Shown: positions 30,113-39,672, counted from the first letter of the stretch. The stretch is DNA of 64,000 nt from Psychrobacter sp. BI730 (GCF_013414195.1 NZ_JAATTV010000005.1:1-64000); one strand, 5' to 3'. A program made the numbers and translations. The notes: generated from the sequence alone by a model not told the origin.

Positions 30113-30485
30113 TATGGCGCTTGGTCAATGAAGTCGATTTATTGGTTGGTCGAAATATAGTCGTCCACTTATTCAGCGCAAAAAGCACGTACGGCAGCAT
30201 ACAAGTATTAATCAAATCACGGATACTTGCGAGTATCTGATCACGGCTCAAGCCAGTTAAGCCAAGCGATTCAATTGTATCTCGATTGTCCAGATACTCA
30301 CCCAACAGCGCAATGCAAGTTACGACGATCAGAGCGATAAATGATCGAATACCTTGGCTTTTGATAATAGGTCGCAGCGCAACCAGACACAGCAGATAAA
30401 CACCGACACCGACATAGATATGTAAGGCATCTTTGGCAAGGCCAGTTGTTTCCACAACATTCATTTTAAAGGCAGTAAAATCCAC
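30096..30485 (-). CDS. Small integral membrane protein, unknown function
   Basis: 129 aa with about three hydrophobic segments (about residues 18-40, 45-65 and 90-108) and a basic C-terminal tail. The stop codon falls inside the shared terminator. I do not recognise a family with confidence. The HIYVGV start of the first helix recalls small membrane proteins of unknown function in proteobacteria. The start ATG at 30485 is uncertain because no clear ribosome-binding site is seen. Confidence 0.6.
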   Translation of the reverse strand: MDFTAFKMNVVETTGLAKDALHIYVGVGVYLLCLVALRPIIKSQGIRSFIALIVVTCIALLGEYLDNRDTIESLGLTGLSRDQILASIRDLINTCMLPYVLFALNKWTTIFRPTNKSTSLTKRHKKTDY

Positions 30486-30668
30486 TGAGATATTCCAAAT
30501 ATAAGCGAGTAGAAAATAACTGAGCGTATCACTAAACCATAATGGCTAAACTATAATAGCTAAAGAATAGCAGCTACAAAGTGATCACTGAGCATAAAAA
30601 AGGCAGATTATACAATTGATAATCTACCTTCTACTAAATTAAATATTCACTTCACGTTTATCAACTAC

Positions 30669-31304
30669 TTACACATTCCACTCTACAAAGTTCTTGAGCA
30701 GTTGCAAGCCAGCAGTATGGCTCTTTTCTGGATGGAACTGGGTGGCAAATAGATTGTCTTGGATAACACTGGCGCAGAACGGTTGACCATAGTCACATAC
30801 CGCCGCCACTTGTGAGCTATCAGCAGGTTCACAGTAGTAACTATGCACAAAGTAAAAGTGCGCATTGTCTTCGATACCGTGCCAAAGCGGATGATCAAAA
30901 TCCATACCGCTAATGGTATTCCAACCCATATGCGGTACTTTTATCGTTGCGCCCTGCTTGTCTTTCCACGTATGGTCAAACGCTTCTACAGTGCCGTTTA
31001 AGATGCCCAAACAGTCCGTGCCACCATTTTCAGCTGACTGCTCAAACAATGCCTGCATGCCCACACAGATGGCCATAACGGGCTTGTTAAATACTGCATG
31101 CCGTATCACTTCATCAATGCCTGCCTCGTGCATACCAGCGATACAATCACGCATCGCACCCACACCAGGGAAGACAATCTTATCAGCCGCCGCCACGACT
31201 TTTGGATCATTGGTGATAGAGACTTCTGCCCCAACTACTGATAAGGCTTTGCTAGCAGAATGCAGGTTGCCCATACCATAATCTAATAGTGCTACTTTAG
31301 TCAT
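30669..31304 (-). CDS. hisH: HisH, glutaminase subunit of imidazole glycerol phosphate synthase
   Basis: Class I glutamine amidotransferase, 211 aa, that feeds ammonia to HisF in histidine synthesis. The nucleophile Cys is in [12 protein letters not shown], and the catalytic His-Glu pair is in QFHPEKS. The start is taken at the ATG giving [21 protein letters not shown], the family N-terminus. An upstream extension of 19 codons is unlikely to be translated. It lies 188 nt downstream of hisB on the same strand, with a long inverted repeat between. hisF is not in the window. Confidence 0.95.
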   Translation of the reverse strand: MTKVALLDYGMGNLHSASKALSVVGAEVSITNDPKVVAAADKIVFPGVGAMRDCIAGMHEAGIDEVIRHAVFNKPVMAICVGMQALFEQSAENGGTDCLGILNGTVEAFDHTWKDKQGATIKVPHMGWNTISGMDFDHPLWHGIEDNAHFYFVHSYYCEPADSSQVAAVCDYGQPFCASVIQDNLFATQFHPEKSHTAGLQLLKNFVEWNV

Positions 31305-31410
31305 CGATTGGTTCTCATTTTTAAATATTTTGACTACTGTACTATTTATATTATTGACCATTTATATTGTTGGCTATTACTAAGGTGTAGATAAGGTTTT
31401 GCTACAAGGA

Positions 31411-31451
31411 AGTCAAGCGCAGGCTGTACAACTAGTATGCTACGCTTGACT
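31411..31451. repeat. 12-bp inverted repeat between hisB and hisH
   Basis: Arms 31411-31422 and 31440-31451 pair over 12 bp (one G-T pair on the minus-strand RNA) around a 17-nt loop. No T tract follows on either strand, so it is not a normal terminator. It lies in the presumed hisB-hisH transcript and could be an mRNA-stabilising or processing hairpin, or an operator. Confidence 0.6.
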
Positions 31452-31492
31452 GGCCCTTTTGAGTAATCTTGTAGAAGAGCCTTAAATGCGCC

Positions 31493-32158
31493 TTAGAAAG
31501 CTTCTTTGGTCGATGGCAAGGTGTTTAGCGCACGCTCATCATACTCACAGGCCATACGTAACGCACGAGCAAAGGCTTTAAAGGTTGATTCGATCTGATG
31601 ATGACTGTTTTTGCCTTTTAGGTTGTCCAAGTGCACCGTCATCCATGAGTGATTGACGAACCCGTAAAAGAACTCACTGAACAAATCCACATCGAAACGG
31701 CCGACGTGCGAACGTGTAAAAGGAATGTCCATATGCAAACCAGGACGCCCTGACAGATCGACGACAGCACGGGTCAATGACTCATCTAGCGGCGCATAGA
31801 AATGCCCATAACGACGAATGCCTTTCTTGTCACTCAATGCTTTATTGAACGCTTGGCCAAGGGTAATACCAGTGTCTTCAACGCTATGATGGTCATCAAT
31901 AAACGTATCACCGGTACATTTGATATCTAAGTCAAACAAACCGTGACGCTTAATTTGATCAATCATATGATCCAAAAATGGCACACCAGTGTCTACTGTG
32001 CCTTTACCTGTACCATCTAAATTAACGGTACAGGTGATTTGCGTTTCGGCAGTGATACGCTCAACGGTCGCGATACGTTCAGGGCGACCATATAGATTTA
32101 CGTTTTTTGACTCAGTTTGCTCAGGTGTGGCAGCAGTCGTCGTTGCATTGGCTGTCAT
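31493..32158 (-). CDS. hisB: Imidazoleglycerol-phosphate dehydratase
   Basis: Monofunctional dehydratase, sixth step of histidine synthesis, cytoplasmic and manganese-dependent. The 221 aa include about 25 extra N-terminal residues (Thr/Ala-rich) compared with the usual length of about 195. The metal-binding histidine clusters [15 protein letters not shown] and KNSHHQIES are all present. A GAGAG ribosome-binding site precedes the ATG. It is followed by hisH on the same strand. Confidence 0.96.
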   Translation of the reverse strand: MTANATTTAATPEQTESKNVNLYGRPERIATVERITAETQITCTVNLDGTGKGTVDTGVPFLDHMIDQIKRHGLFDLDIKCTGDTFIDDHHSVEDTGITLGQAFNKALSDKKGIRRYGHFYAPLDESLTRAVVDLSGRPGLHMDIPFTRSHVGRFDVDLFSEFFYGFVNHSWMTVHLDNLKGKNSHHQIESTFKAFARALRMACEYDERALNTLPSTKEAF

Positions 32159-32545
32159 GGCTACTCTCTATCAGTTTTTTATCAGTGAAAAGCGGTCAAT
32201 AAATAAGGCAAAAACCTGCCCAAAATATTTTACTAGTGTCTGGGTCAGACCTTAGCAGAAAATGTATTAGAAAATGATATATACAAAAGATATCAACATA
32301 TTAGGGTTTATACATACTAAATATTATATAGCCTCATCATAGCAAACCCTAACATTTACTGCCACGACCAAGCGGTAAACCACGCACAAAATCACGTCAT
32401 TCTGCTAAAATAGTGTGTTCAGTATTATCAATCATGACTCGCGCTGACTTTGCAGACCCTTACTTACGGCACTACACGCTATGACATCGTGCTGTCTCAT
32501 ATTGCTAATTTATACTATAGAAACCCTCTATTTATAGGAACTGCT
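32159..32545. other. Divergent intergenic region between hisB and the PanZ-like gene
   Basis: It presumably contains both divergent promoters. A short palindrome (32238-32250, GTCTG-3-CAGAC) about 80 nt upstream of hisB could be an operator. Nothing else is recognisable. Confidence 0.4.
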
Positions 32546-32968
32546 ATGCCTTTAGAAGCGATCGCCATTAATAGTTTGGATGCGCCACTTATCAAAAAAC
32601 CTGCTCGCGACAATGAGCTAGCAGAGCGCTTGCAAGCGTTGTACGATAGTGATGATGCACAGCCTGATGGTCTCGAGGTATTAAATATCGTTGAGCAAGG
32701 GTTTAAACGTGGACAGTATCTCTATGTCGGGATGTTCAATGATAAGCCTATCGCTGCGGTCGCCTGCTTTGATGACGGGCAGACCAATGCCAAGCGCCTG
32801 CAATATCTCACCGTGCATCCAGAGAACCGTAAACGTGCTATCGATGCCAAGTTTATTAAATTGGTCTATGATTGCGAAGTTAGAAAAGGCGTACGTGAAT
32901 TTGTCCCTGCTGACGCTGATATTCACCGCATCATGAGCGAGTACGAACTATTACGTGTAAAAGACTAA
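32546..32968 (+). CDS. PanZ-like GNAT-fold protein
   Basis: 140 aa. The middle (YVGMFNDKPIAAVACF, then LQYLTVHPENRKRAID) resembles PanZ, the acetyl-CoA-binding GNAT-like protein that triggers maturation of aspartate decarboxylase PanD and so controls pantothenate synthesis. The frame runs 32 codons further upstream, but this ATG has AGGAA at 5-nt spacing. The protein is slightly longer than E. coli PanZ (127 aa). panD is not in the window, so the role is inferred from similarity only. Confidence 0.55.
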   Translation: MPLEAIAINSLDAPLIKKPARDNELAERLQALYDSDDAQPDGLEVLNIVEQGFKRGQYLYVGMFNDKPIAAVACFDDGQTNAKRLQYLTVHPENRKRAIDAKFIKLVYDCEVRKGVREFVPADADIHRIMSEYELLRVKD

Positions 32969-33044
32969 ATTGAGCACTAAAATGGTTAATTTTGCCAATA
33001 TCTAATTATTTATCGTCTTTTATCAGATATAATGCAAAAACAGC

Positions 33045-33073
33045 TTGACAGAAGCGCGTATATTTAGTTTAAT
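33045..33073 (+). promoter_or_regulatory. tRNA-Phe promoter
   Basis: A perfect -35 TTGACA (33045-33050), 17-bp spacer and -10 TTTAAT (33068-33073) are followed by the discriminator AGCGACCTC, similar to the stable-RNA promoter at the left edge. It ends 18 nt before the mature tRNA. Confidence 0.85.
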
Positions 33074-33091
33074 AGCGACCTCAACGAAGAC

Positions 33092-33167
33092 GGCTCGATA
33101 GCTCAGTAGGTAGAGCAACGGATTGAAAATCCGTGTGTCGGCAGTTCGATCCTGCCTCGAGCCACCA
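33092..33167 (+). tRNA. tRNA-Phe (GAA)
   Basis: 76 nt. The acceptor stem GGCTCGA pairs with TCGAGCC. The D-loop segment TAGCTCAGTAGGTAGAGCA, the anticodon loop TTGAAAA (anticodon GAA), TTCGATC in the T arm, discriminator A and encoded CCA are all present. It has its own promoter and terminator, so it is a single-gene unit. Confidence 0.98.
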
Positions 33168-33184
33168 TTCGTTAATAGAATTCT

Positions 33185-33220
33185 AAAAAGCCCTGAACAG
33201 CGATGTTCGGGGCTTTTTTT
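33185..33220 (+). terminator. Rho-independent terminator after tRNA-Phe
   Basis: A 14-bp stem (33185-33198 with 33205-33218, one G-T pair) has a 6-nt loop and ends in seven T. It is 17 nt after the tRNA CCA. Confidence 0.92.
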
Positions 33221-33291
33221 ATGTTTGAATTTTACCGTATTCTTTAGCGTTTATTCTATTCATGCATTGTTCTTATTCGTAGAGCCGACCA

Positions 33292-33648
33292 CTATTCGTA
33301 CAACCGACCACGTAAGAGTAAATTACAGCGCTCACGCGAATCCAAGTCGTATATAGTTGCGCGGTAATCAATACCGTGACGCCCTTCAAAAAATATCACT
33401 CGATCACCCACTGCCAAAAAACAAGACGTGCGTGCATCATAGATAAAGCCATCTATCACAAATGCCAAATCGCGATCTATCTCGCGTACCGTATAAGTCT
33501 CCCCTTGCGGAATCAAACGTTCAAACCACGCGCTATGGGCAGTCGTATTGGCTAGTATGCTTGTCGTTAGCAATAGCCATGCCACCAGTATATTTTTGGG
33601 TAATCGCAAACGGCTGAGCTCATTTACACTTATCTTATTTCTCAACAT
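33292..33648 (-). CDS. Small secreted protein, unknown function
   Basis: 118 aa with an N-terminal signal peptide (hydrophobic core VAWLLLTTSILANTT, likely cleavage after AHS/A near residue 39) and a mature domain of about 80 residues with one cysteine in each half. I recognise no family. The ATG at 33648 is chosen because GAGAG lies 6 nt upstream and because it puts the signal peptide at the N-terminus. The frame is open 42 codons further. It is convergent with the tRNA-Phe unit. Confidence 0.6.
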   Translation of the reverse strand: MLRNKISVNELSRLRLPKNILVAWLLLTTSILANTTAHSAWFERLIPQGETYTVREIDRDLAFVIDGFIYDARTSCFLAVGDRVIFFEGRHGIDYRATIYDLDSRERCNLLLRGRLYE

Positions 33649-33853
33649 AACATCTCTCGTGGCATTGTATTTATCATACTCATAGTCTTCATACCTCTCA
33701 CAGCTAACCTTACCATAACCATTTTCGCTCATCGCTTCTGATGCTAAATACCTACTGTCACGGTTGCATAACATTTTTGTGCTTTTTTCTAAACAGCTTG
33801 GCTAAGTATACTCAATAACCATCTACGCTAGATAAAAATAATAGGTCATACAT

Positions 33854-34354
33854 ATGAGAGAGTTTGATTACGACTTGGATTATAAGAGTTTGGATTTGCG
33901 CGCTCAGCCTGAGTTGTACCGTGTCGGTCGCGGTGAGCAAGGCGTATTACTGGTAGAGCCTTATAAGTCTGAGATTTTACCTCATTGGCGCTTTGCGACT
34001 CCCGATATCGCCCGCGAGAGTAGTGAGGCTATCTATCAGATGTTTTTAGATTACTTGGCTGACGATGACTTCGTCGGCGCAGATATGGCGCGCAAGTTTA
34101 TTCAAATGGGCTATACCCGCGCTCGTCGCTTTGCCAATCATAAAGGTGGCAAAAAATATAAAGGCGCGGTACCCGATGATAAAAAAGGTCAAAGCGGCGC
34201 TCATGGTCGCGAAGAGTTGCCACGACAAGAGGAAGACCCAGTTAAAGCAGAATCCGCACGAATCTTTAAAGTTAAATGGGATGAATGCCGTGAGAACAAA
34301 GATTACTTAAGAATGAAAAAAGAGCATCGTGAACGCTATAAAGATGTCGAATAG
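33854..34354 (+). CDS. DUF4385-type protein
   Basis: 166-aa cytoplasmic protein, highly charged. The beginning (FDYDLDYKSLDLRAQPELYRVGRGEQGVL) and the middle (WRFATPDIA, then MARKFIQMGYTRARRFANH) match the DUF4385 family of unknown function. The C-terminal third is Lys/Glu-rich. It is transcribed divergently from the small secreted protein. The spacer between them is only 205 nt. Confidence 0.75.
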   Translation: MREFDYDLDYKSLDLRAQPELYRVGRGEQGVLLVEPYKSEILPHWRFATPDIARESSEAIYQMFLDYLADDDFVGADMARKFIQMGYTRARRFANHKGGKKYKGAVPDDKKGQSGAHGREELPRQEEDPVKAESARIFKVKWDECRENKDYLRMKKEHRERYKDVE

Positions 34355-34484
34355 ATGCTAATGCTCAAGACATTTGCTCAAGACATTAAGCACAACAGGT
34401 AACTAAATTGACTGGTCTCAGAACGCTACTGTGCTAAGGTATGGCCAATATAATAAATATAACGATTTTCAATAGTGAGGAACA

Positions 34485-35168
34485 ATGAACAAGCAGCTTT
34501 TAATTTTTGATTTTGATGGAACGCTCATTGATAGCGTACCTGATTTGGCCGACGCCACCAACACCATGCTAACCACATTAGGCAAAGACACCTACCCTAT
34601 CGAGACGATACGTAACTGGATAGGAAATGGCTCACGCCTGCTCGTAGAGCGCGCGTTGGTTGGTAAAGTGGAAGTAGCAGAAGGTGAGCTAACGGTTGAG
34701 GAAGCCGATCATGCAGAGCAAATATTTTTTGAGGCTTATAAAAACCTCAGTGGTAGCAAAACCGTTGCCTATCCAGATGTCGATGACGGACTCAAAAAAC
34801 TGCACGCAGCTGGCTATACGCTTGCTTTAGTCACCAATAAGCCCATTCGATTTGTACCGAAGATATTGCACTCATTTGGCTGGCAAGATTTGTTTAGTGA
34901 AGTGATTGGCGGCGACAGTTTATCTGTCAAAAAACCAGATCCAGCGCCCCTACTGCATGTCTGTGAGACTCTCAATGTCAGTGTTGATCAGGCAGTGATG
35001 ATTGGCGACTCTAGGAACGATATGTTGGCTGGACAGAACGCCAATATGGACACGCTCGGTTTGTCTTATGGTTATAACTACGGCCAAGATATTCGCGAAT
35101 TAAATCCGACCGAAGCATTTGACCATTTCGCGGACTTGGTTGCTTGGGTTATGAAAGATAGAGTTTAG
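34485..35168 (+). CDS. gph: Phosphoglycolate phosphatase
   Basis: 227-aa HAD-superfamily phosphatase that removes phosphoglycolate formed during DNA repair. Motif I is FDFDGTLIDS with both catalytic aspartates, motif II lies in LALVTNKP, and motifs III and IV are KKPDPAPLL and MIGDSRNDM. GAGGA precedes the ATG at 4 nt. A PGP/GPH assignment fits length and the DSVPDLADA cap segment, but related pyrophosphatases look alike. Confidence 0.85.
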   Translation: MNKQLLIFDFDGTLIDSVPDLADATNTMLTTLGKDTYPIETIRNWIGNGSRLLVERALVGKVEVAEGELTVEEADHAEQIFFEAYKNLSGSKTVAYPDVDDGLKKLHAAGYTLALVTNKPIRFVPKILHSFGWQDLFSEVIGGDSLSVKKPDPAPLLHVCETLNVSVDQAVMIGDSRNDMLAGQNANMDTLGLSYGYNYGQDIRELNPTEAFDHFADLVAWVMKDRV

Positions 35169-35218
35169 TCTATAAAAAACCTATCAAATCATCATGATGT
35201 AACTTGCTCAAACATAGA

Positions 35219-36808
35219 TTACGCTTTGCTGCGATAGCTCAGCGCCTCAGATACGTGGGCGCTGTTGATATCCGTACTATTAGCCAAATCCGCGATTGTA
35301 CGCGCAACCCGTAATACTCGGTGGTAGCCACGCGCGGATAAATTCAAACGCTGCTGAGCAAGTTGCAATAACTGCTTTTCATTGTCGCCTAGCTGGATAT
35401 ATTCATCGATTTCGCTAGGGCTAAGCTCATTATTGACTTTTTGTTGTCGTTTTAATTGATGCTGATGCGCGGCTGCTACTCGCTCGCGTACTTGTTTGGA
35501 TGTTTCCCCTGCCTGCGCGCTTTGCAAATCAGCAATCGGCAATGCTGGTACGGTAATATGCAAATCAATACGATCTAATAGTGGCCCTGAGAGTTTGTCT
35601 TGATAGCGTTTGATTTGCTCAGGTCGACAGCGGCAGCGACCTGAAGTATCACCATCATAACCACACGGGCACGGATTCATAGCAGCGACTAATTGAAAGT
35701 TGGCTGGAAAGGTCATTTGAGAGTTAGCACGGCTAATAGTAATTTGTTTGGCTTCTAACGGCTGGCGTAATACTTCAAGCACGCTCCGATCAAATTCTGG
35801 TAACTCATCAAGGAACAATACCCCTTTATTAGCAAGCGTAATCTCGCCTGGTTTTGGCCGTGAACCACCACCGACTAATGCCACAGCTGATATCGTATGA
35901 TGCACTTGTCTGAACGGCCGCGTCCCATAGTCATAATCGCTGTCCGCCACCGAATAGGTACTGGCAACCTCTAGCGCATCCTCATCACTCAAATCTGGCA
36001 ATATCGTTGGCAATCGTGATGCCATAAGCGTCTTGCCAGAACCTGGGGGCCCTGTAAATAACAATGAATGGCCACCAGCGGCGGCAATCTCTAACGCGCG
36101 CCGAGCATGATGCTGTCCTTTGACATCAGCTAAATCCACTTGATAGCCAACATGCTGCTGTGTGGGACTAGGCTGTACTACTGCTAAACTCTCATAGCTT
36201 GCACTTGGGTCAACGAGCGACTGCAGATGGTCGCAAACTGCTTTTAGACTCTGAGCAGCTAGTATCGTTACGCCATCAACGCGGCTGGCCTCACGACCAT
36301 TATCAATCGGTACGATCAGTTGCGGAGTTGTCTGTGGCGAGTTATTTGAGTTATTTGAATTATTTTGCTCTTGGTCACTCGCTGCTACCTGAGACAACGC
36401 TACTGCCAATTTCTCAGCTTTGATTGCTCGTGCGACTGCCAAACTACCAGTTACTTGTCGCAATTGACCATTGAGCGCTAATTCGCCGATAAATTCAAAT
36501 CCTGATAGCACCTCTGGCTCAAGCTGTCCGCTTGCTGCCAGTATACCAATAGCAATTGGTAAGTCTAAACGCGCGCCATCTTTAGGTAGATCAGCAGGGG
36601 CTAAATTGATCGTGAGACGGCGGTTAGGAAACTGGAAACCTGAATTGAGAATGGCGGAGCGTACCCTGTCTTTACTCTCACGCACGGCGGCTTCAGGCAG
36701 CCCAACGATGGTCAATGCAGGTAATCCTTGCGATAGATGCACCTCAATGATGACCTTTGGAGCATGCAGACCAACCACCGAACGGGTATAGACTTGGGCA
36801 AACGACAT
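35219..36808 (-). CDS. comM: YifB/ComM-family AAA+ Mg-chelatase-like ATPase
   Basis: 529 aa. The order is an N-terminal Lon-protease-like fold (VYTRSVVGLHAPKVIIEVHL), a AAA+ domain with Walker A FTGPPGSGKT and Walker B GVLFLDELPEF, a cysteine-rich loop (NPCPCGYDGDTSGRCRC) and a C-terminal Mg-chelatase domain. ComM is a branch-migration helicase in natural transformation. dprA, another transformation gene, lies in the same window. The start is the ATG giving MSFAQVYTRS, with AGGAAG 6 nt upstream. A frame extends 32 codons further. Confidence 0.9.
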   Translation of the reverse strand: MSFAQVYTRSVVGLHAPKVIIEVHLSQGLPALTIVGLPEAAVRESKDRVRSAILNSGFQFPNRRLTINLAPADLPKDGARLDLPIAIGILAASGQLEPEVLSGFEFIGELALNGQLRQVTGSLAVARAIKAEKLAVALSQVAASDQEQNNSNNSNNSPQTTPQLIVPIDNGREASRVDGVTILAAQSLKAVCDHLQSLVDPSASYESLAVVQPSPTQQHVGYQVDLADVKGQHHARRALEIAAAGGHSLLFTGPPGSGKTLMASRLPTILPDLSDEDALEVASTYSVADSDYDYGTRPFRQVHHTISAVALVGGGSRPKPGEITLANKGVLFLDELPEFDRSVLEVLRQPLEAKQITISRANSQMTFPANFQLVAAMNPCPCGYDGDTSGRCRCRPEQIKRYQDKLSGPLLDRIDLHITVPALPIADLQSAQAGETSKQVRERVAAAHQHQLKRQQKVNNELSPSEIDEYIQLGDNEKQLLQLAQQRLNLSARGYHRVLRVARTIADLANSTDINSAHVSEALSYRSKA

Positions 36809-36865
36809 CAGCATCTTCCTAATACAGAGTATTATTGATAATAAAGTATTATTTATCAACGCGCA

Positions 36866-36931
36866 AATGTCGTGTTTTATTGCTGGTGTGGAGAGAATCA
36901 CCACAACCTCAGCGTCGTTCTGAGGTTTTTT
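36866..36931 (+). ncRNA. Orphan plus-strand terminator, possible small RNA
   Basis: A terminator-like hairpin, AACCTCAG (36905-36912) with CTGAGGTT (36920-36927) and a T run to 36931, lies in the spacer between the divergent yifB and hemN. No plus-strand gene ends before it. A second small hairpin (TGGTG with CACCA, about 36885-36903) sits just upstream. This would fit a short transcript antisense to the start of the yifB mRNA, or a premature terminator. No clear promoter was found. Confidence 0.35.
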
Positions 36932-37161
36932 ATGTGTAAATGATAGCTCTATTTTAATATTTAAGAATACTCACCGACCACCCCACTGCTAACAAGGATT
37001 TGCTATACTAACTACTATACATTTAGCGATACATACTGCTGCCGATGATATATTCAAGCCGTGTTATCAATCAATCTTAAAAGCAAAAAATAAACGCCAA
37101 ATCCGAAATCATTGATAATATAAAAACCAGCAGTATCTAGAGTAAAAACGAGGAATATCGC

Positions 37162-38718
37162 ATGACAGACTATTCAGAACAGAACACTCAGCAGCCCTAC
37201 AACCGTGCGGACGAGCCGCCCACGACTGTGCGCCCTGTTATGCAGACTGACAACCCTTATGCTAGTACACGTGGCAGTATTACTAGCAAGCAGCTACCAG
37301 CATTTGATGAGGCAATCATCAATAAGTACAATCGCTCAGGGCCACGTTATACCTCTTATCCGACTGCTTTAGAATTTACTCCAATACCGGATAGCTTTGA
37401 GGCTATCGGTCTTGAGACAAAAATCCTGCAGAATCGTGAAGGGCGCGCTCCTTTATCGCTATATTTTCATATTCCGTTCTGTCGCCACCTTTGCTACTAC
37501 TGCGCTTGTAATAAGATTATTACCAAAAAAAATAGCGACTCTGGCGATTACTTGCAGTATTTAATCGCTGAAATTACGCATAAGCGCCGCCTGTTATCTA
37601 CGCCAGAAGGCAGCGACAAACCATTGGTCAAACAGCTACATTTAGGCGGTGGTACACCAACGTTTTTACGTGACGAAGAGATGGTGCAATTATGGGAGTT
37701 TTTACAGACTCAGTTTGAGTTTTTGCCAGAAGACGAAGGTGACTACTCTATCGAAATTGATCCTCGTGAGCTGAGTGAAAACACTCTGAAAATATTGCGT
37801 AATCTCGGTTTCAACCGTATCAGCTTAGGTGTGCAAGATTTAGATGAAACGGTGCAAATTGCCGTTAATCGTGTGCATTCCGCAGAGCTTATTGAAAGCG
37901 TGCTAACAGAAGCACGTGAGCTTGGTTTTCGCTCTATCAATATTGATTTGATTTATGGTTTACCGCATCAAACGCCTGATACTTTGGACAAAACCGTAAA
38001 TCGTATCATCGAGATGTCGCCAGATCGCCTGTCGGTCTTTAACTATGCGCATTTGCCTGAGCGATTTAAAGCTCAGCGTCAGATAAAAGATGAAGACTTG
38101 CCAAGCCCAGCTACCAAACTGACGATGCTCGGCAGTACTGTCAATACATTGACCGAAGCCGGCTATCAATATATCGGTATCGATCATTTTGCCAAACCTG
38201 ATGACGAGTTGGCTATCGCCCAGCGCGAAGGTAAATTACATCGTAACTTTCAGGGTTACACCATCATGGGTGATTGTGACTTATTAGGCTTTGGTGTCTC
38301 ATCAATCAGTCAGGTTTCTAATGCCAATACGCGCTATATTTTGCAGAACGATACTGATCTACAGAACTATCAAGCCAAGATTGATATGACGAAAATCAAT
38401 CCGACTGTCATGCCTGCGGTCAAGTATATAAAAACCTCTATCAAAGACCGCTTGCGTGAATATGTCATCATGAACTTACTATGTCATGACTATCTCGATT
38501 TTAAAGATGTGAATCAAAAATTTGGTATCGATGCCATCACCTATTTTATTAATGAGATTCAGCAGTTGGGCGCTATGCAAGACGATAGACTGATTGATAT
38601 GGATGCAGCAGGTATCCGCGTCTTACCTAGAGGTCGCTTGCTTGGCCGTAACGTCGCCATGGTATTTGATGAATATTTAGAAAAGAAACATCAAAACCGC
38701 TTTTCGAAAGTTATCTAA
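37162..38718 (+). CDS. hemN: Oxygen-independent coproporphyrinogen III oxidase
   Basis: 518-aa radical SAM enzyme of haem synthesis (coproporphyrinogen III to protoporphyrinogen IX without oxygen). The 4Fe-4S ligands are Cys107, Cys111 and Cys114 in HIPFCRHLCYYCAC, the HemN-type CX3CX2C motif with the extra cysteine that separates HemN from HemW. The LHLGGGTPTFL motif follows. It has about 50 extra polar residues at the N-terminus compared with E. coli (457 aa). GAGGA precedes the ATG. A terminator follows. Confidence 0.93.
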   Translation: MTDYSEQNTQQPYNRADEPPTTVRPVMQTDNPYASTRGSITSKQLPAFDEAIINKYNRSGPRYTSYPTALEFTPIPDSFEAIGLETKILQNREGRAPLSLYFHIPFCRHLCYYCACNKIITKKNSDSGDYLQYLIAEITHKRRLLSTPEGSDKPLVKQLHLGGGTPTFLRDEEMVQLWEFLQTQFEFLPEDEGDYSIEIDPRELSENTLKILRNLGFNRISLGVQDLDETVQIAVNRVHSAELIESVLTEARELGFRSINIDLIYGLPHQTPDTLDKTVNRIIEMSPDRLSVFNYAHLPERFKAQRQIKDEDLPSPATKLTMLGSTVNTLTEAGYQYIGIDHFAKPDDELAIAQREGKLHRNFQGYTIMGDCDLLGFGVSSISQVSNANTRYILQNDTDLQNYQAKIDMTKINPTVMPAVKYIKTSIKDRLREYVIMNLLCHDYLDFKDVNQKFGIDAITYFINEIQQLGAMQDDRLIDMDAAGIRVLPRGRLLGRNVAMVFDEYLEKKHQNRFSKVI

Positions 38719-38750
38719 GTTAGCGAGTCATTCCTCAATTATTAAACATA

Positions 38751-38778
38751 AAAAAGACCTCAAGCGAGGTCTTTTTTT
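38751..38778 (+). terminator. Bidirectional rho-independent terminator between hemN and qmcA
   Basis: AAAAAGACCTC (38751-38761) pairs perfectly with GAGGTCTTTTT (38766-38776) around a 4-nt loop. A and T runs on both sides let it serve both convergent genes. Confidence 0.92.
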
Positions 38779-38795
38779 ATTATTGCTGTGGCTTT

Positions 38796-39656
38796 TTACA
38801 CTTTTAATTTATCACCGACCATACCTTTTACAGTGCTTAAGATATCTGCTGGTAATACCACCATTTTGGAGTTATCAGATTCCGCCAACTCTCGTATCGC
38901 TTTAATATACTGCTCACCAAGCAAGTATACAATCGGCATCTCTTCCTCACCCATCGCACTAGTAATCAAACGAATCGATTCTTCAGAACCTCTGGCTAGT
39001 ACCACCTGCGCTTCAGCATCACGGCGTGACGCTTCCAAGCGACCATCCGCTTCTAAGATAGCAGCTTGCTTTTGACCATCAGCACGGGTCACGGTTGCAC
39101 GGCGTAAACGCTCTGCCGCTGCTTGCTCTTCCATGGATGCTTGCATGGTCTGCGAAGGATTAATATCTTGAATCTCTACTGTCTTAAGGGTAATACCCCA
39201 ATCTGCGATATCTTCTGAAATCGCATGTTTTAGCTTGGTTTTGATCTCGTCGCGACTAGACAATGCGCTATCAAGATCCATCTCACCAATGATCGAACGT
39301 AGCGATGTTTGCACCAGATTACGGATACCGTATTCATAATCTTCAATACCATAGACCGCTTTATCAGGACGCACGATATTAATATAAGCGACAGCGTTTG
39401 CAATGATAACGACGTTGTCACGAGTAATGACTTCTTGTGACGGAATATCAAGTACGATGTCCTTGGTCGTTACTTTATAAGCCACATCATCTACATAAGG
39501 GATGATGAGGTTGAGTCCAGGCTCTAGCGTTTGGCTATACTTACCCAGTCTCTGCACTACCCATTTATAACCTTGCGGTACAATACGTACGCCTTTAAAC
39601 ACGGTGAATACCACCAGTGCAATCAATACCACCATGACAATACTAAAGCTTTCCAT
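38796..39656 (-). CDS. qmcA: QmcA-like SPFH/band-7 membrane protein
   Basis: 286 aa with one N-terminal membrane helix (about residues 4-22), then a band-7/SPFH domain beginning VRIVPQGYKWVVQRLGKY, and a coiled Ala/Glu-rich region (about 170-215). It is a stomatin-like protein of membrane microdomains and quality control. AAGGGA precedes the ATG. It is downstream of an NfeD-type gene, 16 nt apart, the common SPFH-NfeD pairing. Confidence 0.88.
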   Translation of the reverse strand: MESFSIVMVVLIALVVFTVFKGVRIVPQGYKWVVQRLGKYSQTLEPGLNLIIPYVDDVAYKVTTKDIVLDIPSQEVITRDNVVIIANAVAYINIVRPDKAVYGIEDYEYGIRNLVQTSLRSIIGEMDLDSALSSRDEIKTKLKHAISEDIADWGITLKTVEIQDINPSQTMQASMEEQAAAERLRRATVTRADGQKQAAILEADGRLEASRRDAEAQVVLARGSEESIRLITSAMGEEEMPIVYLLGEQYIKAIRELAESDNSKMVVLPADILSTVKGMVGDKLKV

Positions 39657-39672
39657 AACTCATCCCTTATTA

